Origin: Kitasatospora aureofaciens
Lineage (GTDB): Bacteria > Actinomycetota > Actinomycetes > Streptomycetales > Streptomycetaceae
NCBI GenBank assembly: GCA_000720845.1
Contig: JODU01000008.1
Location: 62,001-126,000, forward strand
Direction of reading: 5' to 3'
DNA: 64,000 bases
Part shown: positions 15,204 to 22,649 of the stretch, piece by piece
Layout: each line of letters starts with the position of its first letter
How positions within the stretch are numbered: the first letter of the stretch is position 1
The notes under the pieces: generated by a model
The model's input: only the letters and a program-made list of their open reading frames with translations
Database searches by the model: none
What the model was told of the DNA's origin: nothing
Translations under genes and position numbers: made by a program

Positions 15204-16040
15204 CTAGGCGAAACGGCCGCCGCCCGAACGAGCCGCACCATGCCGCCCCTTGCCCGGCCGCGCAGTGTGGGCCGCCTGAACCTGGTCCGCGGCAAACAGG
15301 GACTCCCCACCCCGCCCCGGCGCGCGCCCGACGGCCTCCAGACCCCACCGGGACATCTGCTTGCGGGCCGAACCGTTCGCCGACTTGCCCGAGTAGCCGA
15401 GATGGCTGGCGACCTGGCTGATCGTCCACCGGTCGTAGGTGCGGGAGGCGTAGGCGTCGATGTCGTCCACGTGCCACAAGGGCAGCCGGCCACCGAGGGC
15501 GTAGTGCCGCGGCTCCGGCAGGTGGCCGACCTTCCACAGCAGGCTCCAGCCCGTCGGCGACATGACCAGCTGGTGGGTGTCGGCGAGGTAGGGCCGAACC
15601 GTGTCCAGGGTGAGGCAGCGGTCGTCGCGGGCCGCGTCAGCGGAAGGGACGCGTTCGTCGAGGATGGTGAGGCTGTCGCGGGACCCGGCGATGGGGTACA
15701 CGTCGTGGGCGAGGCCGTGGGCTTCCCGCTCCAGCCACTCCTCGGCCGGGGTGACGGAGTCGGCGCGCAGCGCGGTAGGGCGGATCACGGTGGTGACGGG
15801 CTGGGCGGCGATCTCGTCGGCTTCGGGGCCGGTGCCGTACCGCCAGGCGAAGTTCGGGGCGTCGCCCTTGGTCTTGCCGGTGGCACACAGGATGCCGATG
15901 GGCCGGTGGCCGGTGGAGGCGTGGATGGCTTCGGCGAGTGCGCGGGCCTTGGGGGTGAGGGTGTCGAGGTCGACGGTGTCGGTGAAGGCGGTGGTGCCGC
16001 CTGCGGTGCGGCGGATGTTGAGGGTGACGAGGGTGGGCAT
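15204..16040 (-). CDS. Hypothetical protein with C-terminal DNA-binding-like region
   Basis: The 278-residue product has an alpha/beta N-terminal half (MPTLVTLNIRRTAGGTTAFT) and a C-terminal segment WTISQVASHLGYSGKSANGS followed by RKQMSRWGLEAVGRAPGRGG, which reads like a MerR/excisionase-type HTH with a wing. It sits 30 bp after the palindrome-controlled HTH gene in the same leftward unit. It may be a regulator or plasmid-maintenance protein; the family was not recognised. Confidence 0.65.
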   Translation of the reverse strand: MPTLVTLNIRRTAGGTTAFTDTVDLDTLTPKARALAEAIHASTGHRPIGILCATGKTKGDAPNFAWRYGTGPEADEIAAQPVTTVIRPTALRADSVTPAEEWLEREAHGLAHDVYPIAGSRDSLTILDERVPSADAARDDRCLTLDTVRPYLADTHQLVMSPTGWSLLWKVGHLPEPRHYALGGRLPLWHVDDIDAYASRTYDRWTISQVASHLGYSGKSANGSARKQMSRWGLEAVGRAPGRGGESLFAADQVQAAHTARPGKGRHGAARSGGGRFA

Positions 16041-16070
16041 GGCGGCGTCTCCGGCTCTGGTGGCGGGTGG

Positions 16071-16604
16071 TCAGGTGGCAAGCTGGGTGCGGATCTGCTT
16101 GGCCAGGTCGATGACCGCTTCCATCGGGATCGCCGCGGTCGACTGGTGCTTGACGCGGAGTCGGCCCTGGTCGAGGAAGGCGATGCCGTTGACGATCTCG
16201 TCGGGGCCATCCTCGATCTGGTCGGTGATGGTGATCTGAGAGCCGGTGAGGGCGATCAGGGTGGCGGTGCGGTCGCCTTCGTGGGTGATGGCGTTGAGGC
16301 GGTCGGCGAAGAGCGGGGCGAGGCCGGTGATGGTGGTCCAGGTGGAGCCGTTCTTGCGGGTGCGGGTCTTCACCGTGGCGGTGGCCGTGATGTCGGCGTG
16401 CGTGTAGGTACCGGTGAGGTTGATGGTCACGGGCTTGGCCTTCCTGGCACGCAGGGCGCCGATGGTGATCCGGTGGGCGAGGGAGGCGGTGTCGATGATC
16501 CAGCGGCCGGCCTGCTTGGTGGCGGCGATGATGCCGCGGCGGCACCAGGTGCGGATGGTGGCGGTGGTGACGTTGGCCTGGAGTGCGGCGGCGGTGGTGT
16601 TCAT
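16071..16604 (-). CDS. Excisionase/MerR-like HTH protein under a palindromic operator
   Basis: The 177-residue protein starts at ATG 16602-16604 after AAGGGGGA. Residues 1-45 (MNTTAAALQANVTTATIRTW, CRRGIIAATKQAGRWIID) match the short HTH-plus-wing of excisionase/MerR-type DNA-binding domains. The remaining ~130 residues form a beta-rich domain (TINLTGTYTHADITATATVK) with no recognised family. It is the first gene downstream of a promoter that overlaps a perfect 29-bp palindrome, so autoregulation or repression by another phage repressor is likely. Confidence 0.7.
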   Translation of the reverse strand: MNTTAAALQANVTTATIRTWCRRGIIAATKQAGRWIIDTASLAHRITIGALRARKAKPVTINLTGTYTHADITATATVKTRTRKNGSTWTTITGLAPLFADRLNAITHEGDRTATLIALTGSQITITDQIEDGPDEIVNGIAFLDQGRLRVKHQSTAAIPMEAVIDLAKQIRTQLAT

Positions 16605-16628
16605 CGGGTCCCCCTTGGTTTGATGACT

Positions 16629-16660
16629 CCATAATGCCTCATGGTGAGGCATTATGGCAA
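16629..16660 (-). promoter_or_regulatory. Promoter overlapped by a perfect 29-bp palindrome
   Basis: The 13-bp arms CCATAATGCCTCA (16629-16641) and TGAGGCATTATGG (16645-16657) are perfect, with a 3-base centre. On the minus strand a -35-like TTGCCA (16655-16660) and -10-like CATTAT (16631-16636) are 18 bp apart and lie on and around the palindrome, 27 bp upstream of the gene at 16604. The core ATGCCTCATGG also occurs in the promoter at 30913-30923. Confidence 0.65.
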
Positions 16661-17003
16661 GGGAGTGTGACCACCCGATCCCCGGTAGCGGGACCCCAAG
16701 ACGCAGAATCGCCCGCCACCAGCAGAAAGCTAATGGCGGGCAGCGAAAAGACCGGTCGGTCGAGGCGGCAAGATGGGCCATCCCCGCAGGGGCGGGGAGC
16801 ACGGGCACGTAACCGGAAACGCTCGTTCCAGCCTTGGGCCAACCCCGCCAGTGCGGGGAGCAACCGTCAACTTTCCGACGGCACCGCCACCATGCCACGC
16901 CCCACCGACAAACCGCAGGCGAACGCCCGGCTACAGCTCCGTCACCTCGAACGGGGCGGGCAGTGGCGGCAGCGCCACCCGCAACGCCCGGCCCAGCAGG
17001 GCG
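16661..17003. other. Non-coding stretch holding hairpin and CRISPR-like unit
   Basis: No convincing gene is seen on either strand in this interval. It contains a hairpin with CCCGCCA/TGGCGGG arms (about 16712-16740), the two-repeat CRISPR-like unit at 16775-16863, and about 140 bp of GC-rich sequence without visible structure before the stop of the leftward gene at 17004. Confidence 0.6.
16775..16863. CRISPR. Orphan mini-CRISPR-like unit, two repeats and one spacer
   Basis: Two 28-bp units (16775-16802 and 16836-16863) match at 23 of 28 positions and are separated by a 33-bp unique segment (16803-16835), a 61-bp period. Each repeat carries the type I-E hairpin: CCCCGC, 4-base loop, GCGGGG, with flanks GGGCCA and GAGCA. 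On the minus strand the first repeat begins GTGCTCCCCGC and ends GCGGGGATGGCCC, close to the type I-E repeats known from actinobacteria. Five mismatches between the two copies indicate decay or a degenerate terminal repeat. No cas gene is present in this window. It could alternatively be a chance pair of GC hairpins, but the repeat and spacer lengths fit type I-E exactly. Confidence 0.55.
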
Positions 17004-17768
17004 CTACCGAGGGAACCTTGCCAGCCAGGCAGGAAGCGGCTTGTCGTCACTCCAGTAGTGCATCAGCGCATACTTGAACGACAGCAAATCCACCTCGCGA
17101 ACCGACTGCAAGGCTTGGGGGTCCTCCCGGCCGAGCTGCGCCAGCGCACGCTGCCGCTTGTCCCGGTACACCTGCGGGCGCTTCCGCTCGAACTGCAACA
17201 GCAGCCGACGCACCTGATCGTCGTCGAGGTCGTTCGCCGACGCATACAGACGGTCGAGTTCCACCTGGCGTCGATCTTGCGCGCTCGTCGCCTCCCCCGC
17301 GCGAGCGGCAGCGAGCGCGGAGGAATGTTCGTCGCCAGCATCTTCTTCCTCCGTACTTCTTCCGTCACTACTTCCTGAAGAGGTACCGCTCACCGACGTC
17401 CCGCCGACGGACGTACCGTCCACCGACGTGCCGCCAGCGGTACCCCGGTCCCGGGGGATGTCGAACACCTCCAGCACAGTGACGAACCGCCCCCGCTCGC
17501 CCTTCTCTCGGCGCCGCACGATGTAGCCGGCCGCCTCCAGCTCGGAGAACGCCGACCGGAGGCCGCGCCGCCCCTCGCCCACGACATCACCCCGGTGCCG
17601 TCGGGCCCGGTCAGACAACGCGTCAGCGTTCGTTTCCCAGCCCGACGGACGGCTCAACAGCTCGGCCAGCACGCCGCGGGCGCAATACGTCAACCGGTCA
17701 TCCCGCAGCAGCGCGTTCGGCAGGATCGTGAAATTGTCGACTGGCCGTGAACGACGGATCTTCAGCAC
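17004..17768 (-). CDS. Winged-helix replication/partition-like protein
   Basis: From the GTG at 17766-17768 (VLKIRRSRPVDNFTILPNAL) the product has 254 residues. Residues about 1-100 form a winged helix (RLTYCARGVLAELLSRPSGW, then LRSAFSELEAAGYIVRR), the domain commonly found in actinobacterial plasmid and phage proteins tied to replication. A Ser/Gly/Thr-rich linker contains repeats of GGTSVDGTSVGGTSVSGTS. A helical, charged C-terminal domain follows. The frame is open further upstream to 17873, so the start is uncertain. A terminator separates it from the upstream gene. Confidence 0.65.
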   Translation of the reverse strand: MLKIRRSRPVDNFTILPNALLRDDRLTYCARGVLAELLSRPSGWETNADALSDRARRHRGDVVGEGRRGLRSAFSELEAAGYIVRRREKGERGRFVTVLEVFDIPRDRGTAGGTSVDGTSVGGTSVSGTSSGSSDGRSTEEEDAGDEHSSALAAARAGEATSAQDRRQVELDRLYASANDLDDDQVRRLLLQFERKRPQVYRDKRQRALAQLGREDPQALQSVREVDLLSFKYALMHYWSDDKPLPAWLARFPR

Positions 17769-17856
17769 ACGCCACGCCCTATGAGACTCGGGCACGCCAA
17801 AACAATCATGAATGTCCCTGGTGTTGCGCGGGCCGCACGCCCGCTGATCTGCGAAA

Positions 17857-17883
17857 CGGCCGGACGGGGTCACCGTCCGGCCG
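17857..17883 (-). terminator. Stem-loop terminator of the leftward gene at 17911
   Basis: A perfect 11-bp stem (CGGCCGGACGG / CCGTCCGGCCG) with a 5-base loop lies directly after the stop of the small leftward gene at 17911-18228. Confidence 0.7.
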
Positions 17884-17910
17884 ATCGTGTGAACCGCTAC
17901 GCTGCGCCGA

Positions 17911-18228
17911 TCACGCAGACGCCGAAAGCTCCGTCAGTTCGTACAGGCTCGGCAGCGGCGGAAGCTGCACACGCAGAGCGCGGCCCAGCATCGCGCGGGC
18001 CATCAGCTCCCACTCGGCGACGGGCCGCCCCGCCGGCTTCACGAACAGCAGGCTGCCGTCGGGACGGCGAAACGTACCGCCAGTGAAGCCCGGGTCCGCC
18101 TCGATCTCCGTCACGTCCACGTCGAACTCGGCCAGAAGGGCATCGAGGGGGGCGTTCATCAGACGCTCGGATGTCGGGTTCGTGACGGGGGTCGCAGTGC
18201 CGTCCACTCCAGGGGTTGCTAAAGTCAT
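17911..18228 (-). CDS. Small hypothetical protein between regulators
   Basis: The 105-residue product begins MTLATPGVDGTATP after ATCGGAG. Its middle (GGTFRRPDGSLLFVKPAGRP, VAEWELMARAMLGRALRV) looks like a small alpha/beta domain. It sits between the GntR gene and the winged-helix gene, all leftward. No family was recognised. Confidence 0.65.
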   Translation of the reverse strand: MTLATPGVDGTATPVTNPTSERLMNAPLDALLAEFDVDVTEIEADPGFTGGTFRRPDGSLLFVKPAGRPVAEWELMARAMLGRALRVQLPPLPSLYELTELSASA

Positions 18229-18331
18229 GACTAGAACTCCGATCTCAGCGGGTTGGATTCTTCTTGGAGCAGCGAGGTGCGAACTCGCCGTTCGAACAGG
18301 CCGGGCGGGTGCGAACCGCTCGGCCGTTCGT

Positions 18332-19069
18332 TTATTCGGTGTCGACCTGCCAGGCCCCCGGCGGGTACACGTCCTCCCAGACCTCTAGCGGTCCGTCTTC
18401 ATCGTGGAAGACGTTGACCACCACCAGAACGGACGCGGCCGACTCCGGGGGAAGATCGATGCCCAGCGCGTTGAGCTCGTCGTTCGAGATGAGGCGGGCA
18501 GTCCTGCGCTCCGGCGACCTTGTGACGTCGCGGCCGGTGCGCTCCTTGTAGAGGTCTTGCCACCAGCGTTCCGACGGTCCGTCGTTCAGCATCTCTGGCA
18601 CGGTGCCGAGAGCGCGGACGTGGATGAACGAGGTGTCGACGGTGGAGGGGGAGCCTTCGCGGTGGTGCACTCGGCGTCGAATGACGACCTCGTCGTGGGG
18701 CTCCAGGTCGAGCAGCTGGGCGATGACCGGGTCCGCGACCGACCTCATGCCGGCCCAGTGGTTGCTGGAGGTTTCGCCGGGGGCGCGTAGTTCACCAGTG
18801 CGCGCCCTTCGTCCCAGCCGGGCGGCGCCAGTGACGGCCACGTTCGACTGGTGAGCCACGAAGGTGCCTGTCGAGTTCGCCTCCAGGAGACCTTCCGAGG
18901 TGAGCGTCTTGAAGGCCTGATCGATGGTGCCGGACGCTGCACCGGTCTCTTCTGTGATCTTTCGCCTGGAAGGCAGTCGCGTTCCGGGGGCGAGCGTTCC
19001 GTCTTGGATGAGCCGCCGGTAGTGCGCGGCGATCTCCAGTGCGGTACGCCGTGTGTTCGGCGGCGGCAT
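18332..19069 (-). CDS. GntR-family transcriptional repressor (UTRA type)
   Basis: The 245-residue protein starts MPPPNTRRTALEIAAHYRRL after CAGGAGA. Residues 8-75 are a GntR winged helix (LAPGTRLPSRRKITEETGAA, then TIDQAFKTLTSEGLLEANST). From about 100 onward is a UTRA-like effector domain (DEVVIRRRVHHREGSPSTVD, LISNDELNALGIDLPPESAA). GntR/UTRA repressors such as KorSA-type proteins control transfer genes of Streptomyces conjugative elements. Here it is divergent from the operon that contains the TraB/FtsK-like gene, with TCTAGA sites between, so repression of that operon and itself is the likely job. Confidence 0.85.
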   Translation of the reverse strand: MPPPNTRRTALEIAAHYRRLIQDGTLAPGTRLPSRRKITEETGAASGTIDQAFKTLTSEGLLEANSTGTFVAHQSNVAVTGAARLGRRARTGELRAPGETSSNHWAGMRSVADPVIAQLLDLEPHDEVVIRRRVHHREGSPSTVDTSFIHVRALGTVPEMLNDGPSERWWQDLYKERTGRDVTRSPERRTARLISNDELNALGIDLPPESAASVLVVVNVFHDEDGPLEVWEDVYPPGAWQVDTE

Positions 19070-19163
19070 GAGTCTCCTGACTTGAGTTTTGGGTGAGGGG
19101 GCTTGCTTGCGTTCTAGATTAGCTCTAGATTGGGTTTCCGCAAGCCCCCGCCGCAAGGCGAAA
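19070..19163. promoter_or_regulatory. GntR-operon divergent promoter region with TCTAGA operators
   Basis: Two direct repeats TCTAGATT (19113-19120 and 19124-19131) are 11 bp apart in the gap between the GntR gene and the rightward operon. A third related site, the palindrome GCTCTAGAGC, lies at 19288-19297 just inside the first rightward gene. CTAG is rare in such GC-rich DNA, and 11 bp is about one helical turn. They are probably operators for the GntR protein. Confidence 0.55.
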
Positions 19164-19164
19164 G

Positions 19165-19236
19165 GGCCTCGCCAGTGGTAGCGCATTGAGCGAGGCCAGG
19201 ACCCTCGGCACCGGTGGTAGCGCACCGATGCCGAGG
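19165..19236 (+). promoter_or_regulatory. Tandem twin hairpins with identical loops in a 5' leader
   Basis: Hairpin 1 (19165-19197) has arms GGCCTCGC/GCGAGGCC and hairpin 2 (19203-19236) has arms CCTCGGCA/TGCCGAGG. Both carry the same apical sequence GTGGTAGCGCA, 39 bases apart, although the stems differ. Conserved loops on different stems suggest an RNA recognised by a protein or ribosome-based control of the downstream gene at 19270. Confidence 0.5.
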
Positions 19237-19269
19237 CAGCCAGCAACCTGACCGAACCAGGAGCTAGCC

Positions 19270-19575
19270 ATGCCGAACCTTACCCGTGCTCTAGAGCGCT
19301 CCGAGCGCAACCCGGCCCAAACCGCCCCGCTGAACCCGGCCGCTGCTGCGGCTCTGGCCCGTCTGGAGTCGAAGCTCGGCGCGGCCGATGTGCAGAAGGC
19401 TGCCGCCCGCTACAGGGTGGCGTCGGCCGCGATCGCGAAGGCGTCCCAGGTGTTGGGGGCGCGAGCGTTGACGGAGGTCGAGGCCAGCGACTTCGACTAC
19501 ATGCAGGACGTGATGCGCGAGGCGCGGACCGTCCTGGCCGCCGCGGGCCAGCTCGACTTGATCGGCGGCGTGTGA
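19270..19575 (+). CDS. Hypothetical alanine-rich helical protein
   Basis: The 101-residue product begins MPNLTRALERSERNPAQTAP after AGGAGCTAGCC. It is nearly all helix. It is the first gene of the rightward plasmid-like operon, downstream of the twin hairpins, and its 5' end contains the GCTCTAGAGC palindrome. Confidence 0.65.
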   Translation: MPNLTRALERSERNPAQTAPLNPAAAAALARLESKLGAADVQKAAARYRVASAAIAKASQVLGARALTEVEASDFDYMQDVMREARTVLAAAGQLDLIGGV

Positions 19576-19736
19576 TGGCGGCCCGCGAGATCCTCGCCGA
19601 CTTCCCGGCTGGCAACCCGCGCGGGTCGTGGCCGGCGGAGGAGAAGGCGGCCGAGCTGACCGCACAGGGCCAGTCCGTCACCGTGACGATGGACCTCGAC
19701 AGCGACCGGTTCCTGGTCGTGAGGGCCGAGTCGTGA
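19575..19736 (+). CDS. Small hypothetical protein
   Basis: The 53-residue product (MAAREILADFPAGNPRGSWP) has a beta-rich end, VTVTMDLDSDRFLVVRAES. It starts on the last base of the previous stop (TGATG) and overlaps the next GTG. Confidence 0.6.
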   Translation: MAAREILADFPAGNPRGSWPAEEKAAELTAQGQSVTVTMDLDSDRFLVVRAES

Positions 19737-19903
19737 GCGGCCTGGAGCCCAGCTTGGAGCTGGAGGCGGCGGTCGACGAGGTGTTCCTCGGCTGGTGGCC
19801 GGCCGACCTGATGGCCATCGTCCGCCAGCCCTACGAGCCCGGCGCCATCACCGCCTACGCCCATCGTGATGGCGGCGCGCACCTGCCGGAGCGTGTGTCG
19901 TGA
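19733..19903 (+). CDS. Small hypothetical protein
   Basis: The 56-residue product (VSGLEPSLELEAAVDEVFLG) starts at an overlapping GTG. The overlapping stop and start on both sides are the main support. Confidence 0.55.
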   Translation: MSGLEPSLELEAAVDEVFLGWWPADLMAIVRQPYEPGAITAYAHRDGGAHLPERVS

Positions 19904-20130
19904 CGGAGCGGGAGCGTCTGCAGCTGCTGCGGGCGAAGGCTGCGGAGATTCTGGCGCCGCTGCCGGCGTGGGATGGCGAGTCGCCGTCTGTGTGGGTGGT
20001 GGTCGTCGACCCTGAGACGCAGAACCGGATCGCCCATTGGCGGGTGCCTGCCGAGGTGGCGCCTCAGCCCGAGTCCCGGCCTCAGCCCCAGTCCCGTCGT
20101 CACCTGCGCGCTGTGCCGGACGCGTCGTGA
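19900..20130 (+). CDS. Small hypothetical protein
   Basis: The 76-residue product has a helix, a beta segment (SVWVVVVDPETQNRIAHWRV) and a proline/glutamine-rich tail. Its GTG start overlaps the previous stop. Confidence 0.6.
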   Translation: MTERERLQLLRAKAAEILAPLPAWDGESPSVWVVVVDPETQNRIAHWRVPAEVAPQPESRPQPQSRRHLRAVPDAS

Positions 20131-20255
20131 GTCCGGCCGAGCAGGGCGCGACTGCGAAGGCGCTGGCCGAGCAGACCAGGCGGCACATGGAGGCGGCGAA
20201 GGCCGCTGCCGCTGCCGCTGAGGCCGCCCGACTCGCCGCCAACCGGCCCCGTTAG
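20127..20255 (+). CDS. 42-residue helical protein
   Basis: This is an alanine-rich single helix (VSPAEQGATAKALAEQTRRH) starting at an overlapping GTG. The gene is short and supported mainly by coupling. Confidence 0.45.
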   Translation: MSPAEQGATAKALAEQTRRHMEAAKAAAAAAEAARLAANRPR

Positions 20256-20352
20256 GGCCCCTGATCCGCCGCGGTCGGCGGTGTCCAACCCCCGTCCCGC
20301 CGGCCGCGGCATTCCACCCCCGTTCCGGATTGACCGACTGAGGAGATCAGCC

Positions 20353-20571
20353 ATGTCCCGATACCTGGAAGAGTCCGCCGCCCTGCTGCGGAAGGCGTCG
20401 ACGGAGCACGAGCGCAACTACGCCGACGGGTTGTACGTGAACTCCGCCAACGAGGGCCGTGAGCGGATCGCCCGAGGGTTCGCCGTTCTCGCCGCGATCG
20501 ACAAGGGCCTGCTGCCCGCCGAGATCACGCAGGACGTGATCCGGGCGATCGTCGAGCACCCCACTGTCTGA
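20353..20571 (+). CDS. Small hypothetical protein
   Basis: The 72-residue product (MSRYLEESAALLRKASTEHE) starts 8-9 bases after GAGGAGA. It is helical with a conserved-looking GFAVLAAIDKGLLPAE. No family was recognised. Confidence 0.65.
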   Translation: MSRYLEESAALLRKASTEHERNYADGLYVNSANEGRERIARGFAVLAAIDKGLLPAEITQDVIRAIVEHPTV

Positions 20572-20615
20572 CCTGCACCCCCCACCCCGCTGTCGACCTG
20601 TTGAGGAGTACCCCC

Positions 20616-20837
20616 ATGCCTGTTTCCGCCCAGACCGACTGGCCTGACGGTGTCGTGGCCCGCTACCGGACCGTCGGCGGCGCGACCGTCGACCTGACCG
20701 ACGACGCCGAGTGTGTCCGGCTCCTGTGTTCGGGCTGCGGCTTCGGTAATCGCCACGCCTACTACCCGCCGGCCGCCCACCGGCTCGCCGAGCGCCACGC
20801 CGGCAAGTGCCGCCAGGTGCCCCGCCCCACCGCCTGA
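20616..20837 (+). CDS. Small zinc-finger-like protein
   Basis: The 73-residue product starts at ATG after GAGGAG. It has LLCSGCGFGNRHAYYPPAAH and RLAERHAGKCRQVPR, a CxxC...H...H/C set fitting one treble-clef or C2H2-like zinc site. Confidence 0.65.
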   Translation: MPVSAQTDWPDGVVARYRTVGGATVDLTDDAECVRLLCSGCGFGNRHAYYPPAAHRLAERHAGKCRQVPRPTA

Positions 20838-20875
20838 CCCCGACCGTCCCGCCCATCCTCCGAGGGGAGGCCCCC

Positions 20876-21316
20876 GTGTTCGCCGACGACAACCCCGCTC
20901 TCAGCCCTCTGTGGTCCGGCCGCCGCGCCCCGTTCGTCGCCTTCCAGACCGCGCTCGGTGGCCTGGCCGGCGCCTACGACCTCCGTGACGGCCGCAGCAC
21001 CGACCCGACGAGCCGGGTGTCCCTGTCCGTCGACGACTGGCACGGCTGGCCGATCGTGGCCGCTCGTCGGATCCCGGTCGCCGCGTTCGACGACCTGCTG
21101 TTCGCCGTCCAGCAGCTCCGGGACCGGAGATTCGACGAGAACCGGCGCTGCGGCTGGACGGGGCAGGTCAACGCGGACCGTCGGGCCGCCGCCCGGGACC
21201 GCTGGCTGGCGCGCGGCACCGACCCGGACGCGTTCCGGGCCGGGCTGCAGGCCGAGTACGAGGCGTCCGCCCGACTGCACGAGGACGCGGCCAGCCTCCT
21301 CGACGGCCCGCTCTAA
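20876..21316 (+). CDS. Hypothetical protein
   Basis: The 146-residue product starts at GTG after GAGGGGAGG. It has an alpha/beta first half (VSLSVDDWHGWPIVAARRIP) and a helical, charged second half. No family was recognised. Confidence 0.65.
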   Translation: MFADDNPALSPLWSGRRAPFVAFQTALGGLAGAYDLRDGRSTDPTSRVSLSVDDWHGWPIVAARRIPVAAFDDLLFAVQQLRDRRFDENRRCGWTGQVNADRRAAARDRWLARGTDPDAFRAGLQAEYEASARLHEDAASLLDGPL

Positions 21317-21368
21317 CCGAACTTCAGCACCCCACCCCATCCCACTGCACCTGAAAGGGCCACCCCCA

Positions 21369-21608
21369 ATGTCTCCGTACCTGATCTCCGCCGACCTGGG
21401 TTCCACCGAGATCGGCCTGAAGGCCCGCACGATCACCAGCGTCGCCGACGCGCTGACCCTGTCGATCGCTGACCTGTTCGGCGAGTACGCCGACGCCCGC
21501 CGCTCCGGTGACCCGGCCCGGATGGCCGCTGTCCGCGACTACGCGGCCGGGCTGGACGCCGACCTCGTCGCCGAGCTCGACGGCTTCGACTACCCCGCCG
21601 CCGCCTGA
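21369..21608 (+). CDS. Small hypothetical protein
   Basis: The 79-residue product (MSPYLISADLGSTEIGLKAR) starts after AAAGGGCC. It has an N-terminal beta hairpin and two helices. No family was recognised. Confidence 0.6.
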   Translation: MSPYLISADLGSTEIGLKARTITSVADALTLSIADLFGEYADARRSGDPARMAAVRDYAAGLDADLVAELDGFDYPAAA

Positions 21609-21696
21609 CCCGCCCACCGCCGGGGCGCGGAAACCCCACCGCGTCCCGGCACCCCAGTCCCGCCCGACATCAACCGTCTGACCAGAGGAGAACCCG

Positions 21697-22203
21697 ATGC
21701 CCGACACCCTGGCCGCCAACCCGTTCACGGCCGACGCCGTAACCCGTCCCGCGGTGGAGAAGACCGGCCGCCGCCCCGACTTCTGGATCGGCTACTCCGG
21801 CGAGACCATCACCGGCCCGGAGGTCGCCGACTTCCTCGACGCCACCCGTGTCGTGCTGGAGAAGACCGGCTGGACCCGCAGTTACACCGACAACGACCCG
21901 GAGATCCCCGAGCCCGACGAGTCCCTCTCCATCAAGGCGATGCTGCTCACCCTGTGGAGGTACGCCCGCGAAGCTCTCGGGCAGGAGGGGCCGCTCACCC
22001 TCACCTACGGCATGTACCGGGTCGACAACAACGACGCGAAGCGGGTCGCTGACCGGGTCCTCGATGCGCTCGTCGCCGCGTACACCGGCACGCCGACCGC
22101 GCAGGCCACCGCCTGGGCCGAGCGGAAGAACCGCACCTGGGGTGAGGTCCGGGACCTTCTGACTGCCGGCGTCGACCTCGCCCGCACCCACGGTCCCCGC
22201 TGA
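21697..22203 (+). CDS. Hypothetical protein
   Basis: The 168-residue product (MPDTLAANPFTADAVTRPAV) starts after CAGAGGAGAA. Mixed alpha/beta content and aromatic patches (RRPDFWIGYSGETITGPEVA) suggest a soluble enzyme-like fold, but no motif was recognised. Confidence 0.65.
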   Translation: MPDTLAANPFTADAVTRPAVEKTGRRPDFWIGYSGETITGPEVADFLDATRVVLEKTGWTRSYTDNDPEIPEPDESLSIKAMLLTLWRYAREALGQEGPLTLTYGMYRVDNNDAKRVADRVLDALVAAYTGTPTAQATAWAERKNRTWGEVRDLLTAGVDLARTHGPR

Positions 22204-22355
22204 TGCCCGACGACCGCTGCCCCCAGTGCGAGGAGCACGCCGAGCTCCACAAGGGCAACTGGCTCGGCCTTGGTGATCAGACCAAGCCGTGCCTGCCGTG
22301 CGAGGACCACGCGAAGAACGGCTGCCCTGACCGCCGCAAGATCCGCTGGTGGTGA
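22203..22355 (+). CDS. Small zinc-ribbon-like protein
   Basis: The 50-residue product has RCPQCEEHAELH and PCLPCEDHAKNGCPDRR, two CxxC pairs with His residues, a compact zinc-binding unit. The start shares one base with the previous stop. Confidence 0.6.
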   Translation: MPDDRCPQCEEHAELHKGNWLGLGDQTKPCLPCEDHAKNGCPDRRKIRWW

Positions 22356-22448
22356 CACCCCCCAGCCCTGGCCGACCGATCACGGGTCTACCGCCTCGAA
22401 GCAGGCCAGGGCGCTCCGCACCACCCAACTCCAACGAGAGGAAGATCC

Positions 22449-22649
22449 ATGAGTTTCAAGAAGGGCGACCTGGTGGTCGTGGTCGCTGCGGGCCCGGAGA
22501 ACGCGGGCACGGTCGGCAAGACCGGCATCGTCGTCGACGGCGGGGCCCTGTCCGGTGGCGACGTGTCCGTCAAGGGGATCGACCACCGCGTCGTCGAGGC
22601 GATCAAGGGCTACCGGTCGTACATGCCCAACCAGCTGCGGAAGGCGTGA
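22449..22649 (+). CDS. Small KOW/SH3-like protein
   Basis: The 66-residue product (MSFKKGDLVVVVAAGPENAG, TVGKTGIVVDGG) has the FKKGDxVxVxxGxxxGxxGxV pattern of small beta-barrel KOW/SH3-like nucleic-acid or protein binders. The start follows GAGAGGAAG. Confidence 0.6.
   Translation: MSFKKGDLVVVVAAGPENAGTVGKTGIVVDGGALSGGDVSVKGIDHRVVEAIKGYRSYMPNQLRKA

Noticed and set aside
15060..16634. A 524-codon plus-strand open frame over the leftward regulatory genes
   Set aside because: Composition is Gly/Val/Asp low-complexity, and the minus-strand genes have RBSs, HTH patterns and a promoter palindrome.
16712..16740. A possible third CRISPR repeat upstream of the pair
   Set aside because: It has CCCGCCA/TGGCGGG arms but a 15-base loop and does not align with the 28-bp repeat.
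18283..18320. Imperfect direct repeats (TGCGAA...CCGTTCG twice) after the GntR gene
   Set aside because: They are short, have different spacing and no clear link to a promoter. Could be chance.
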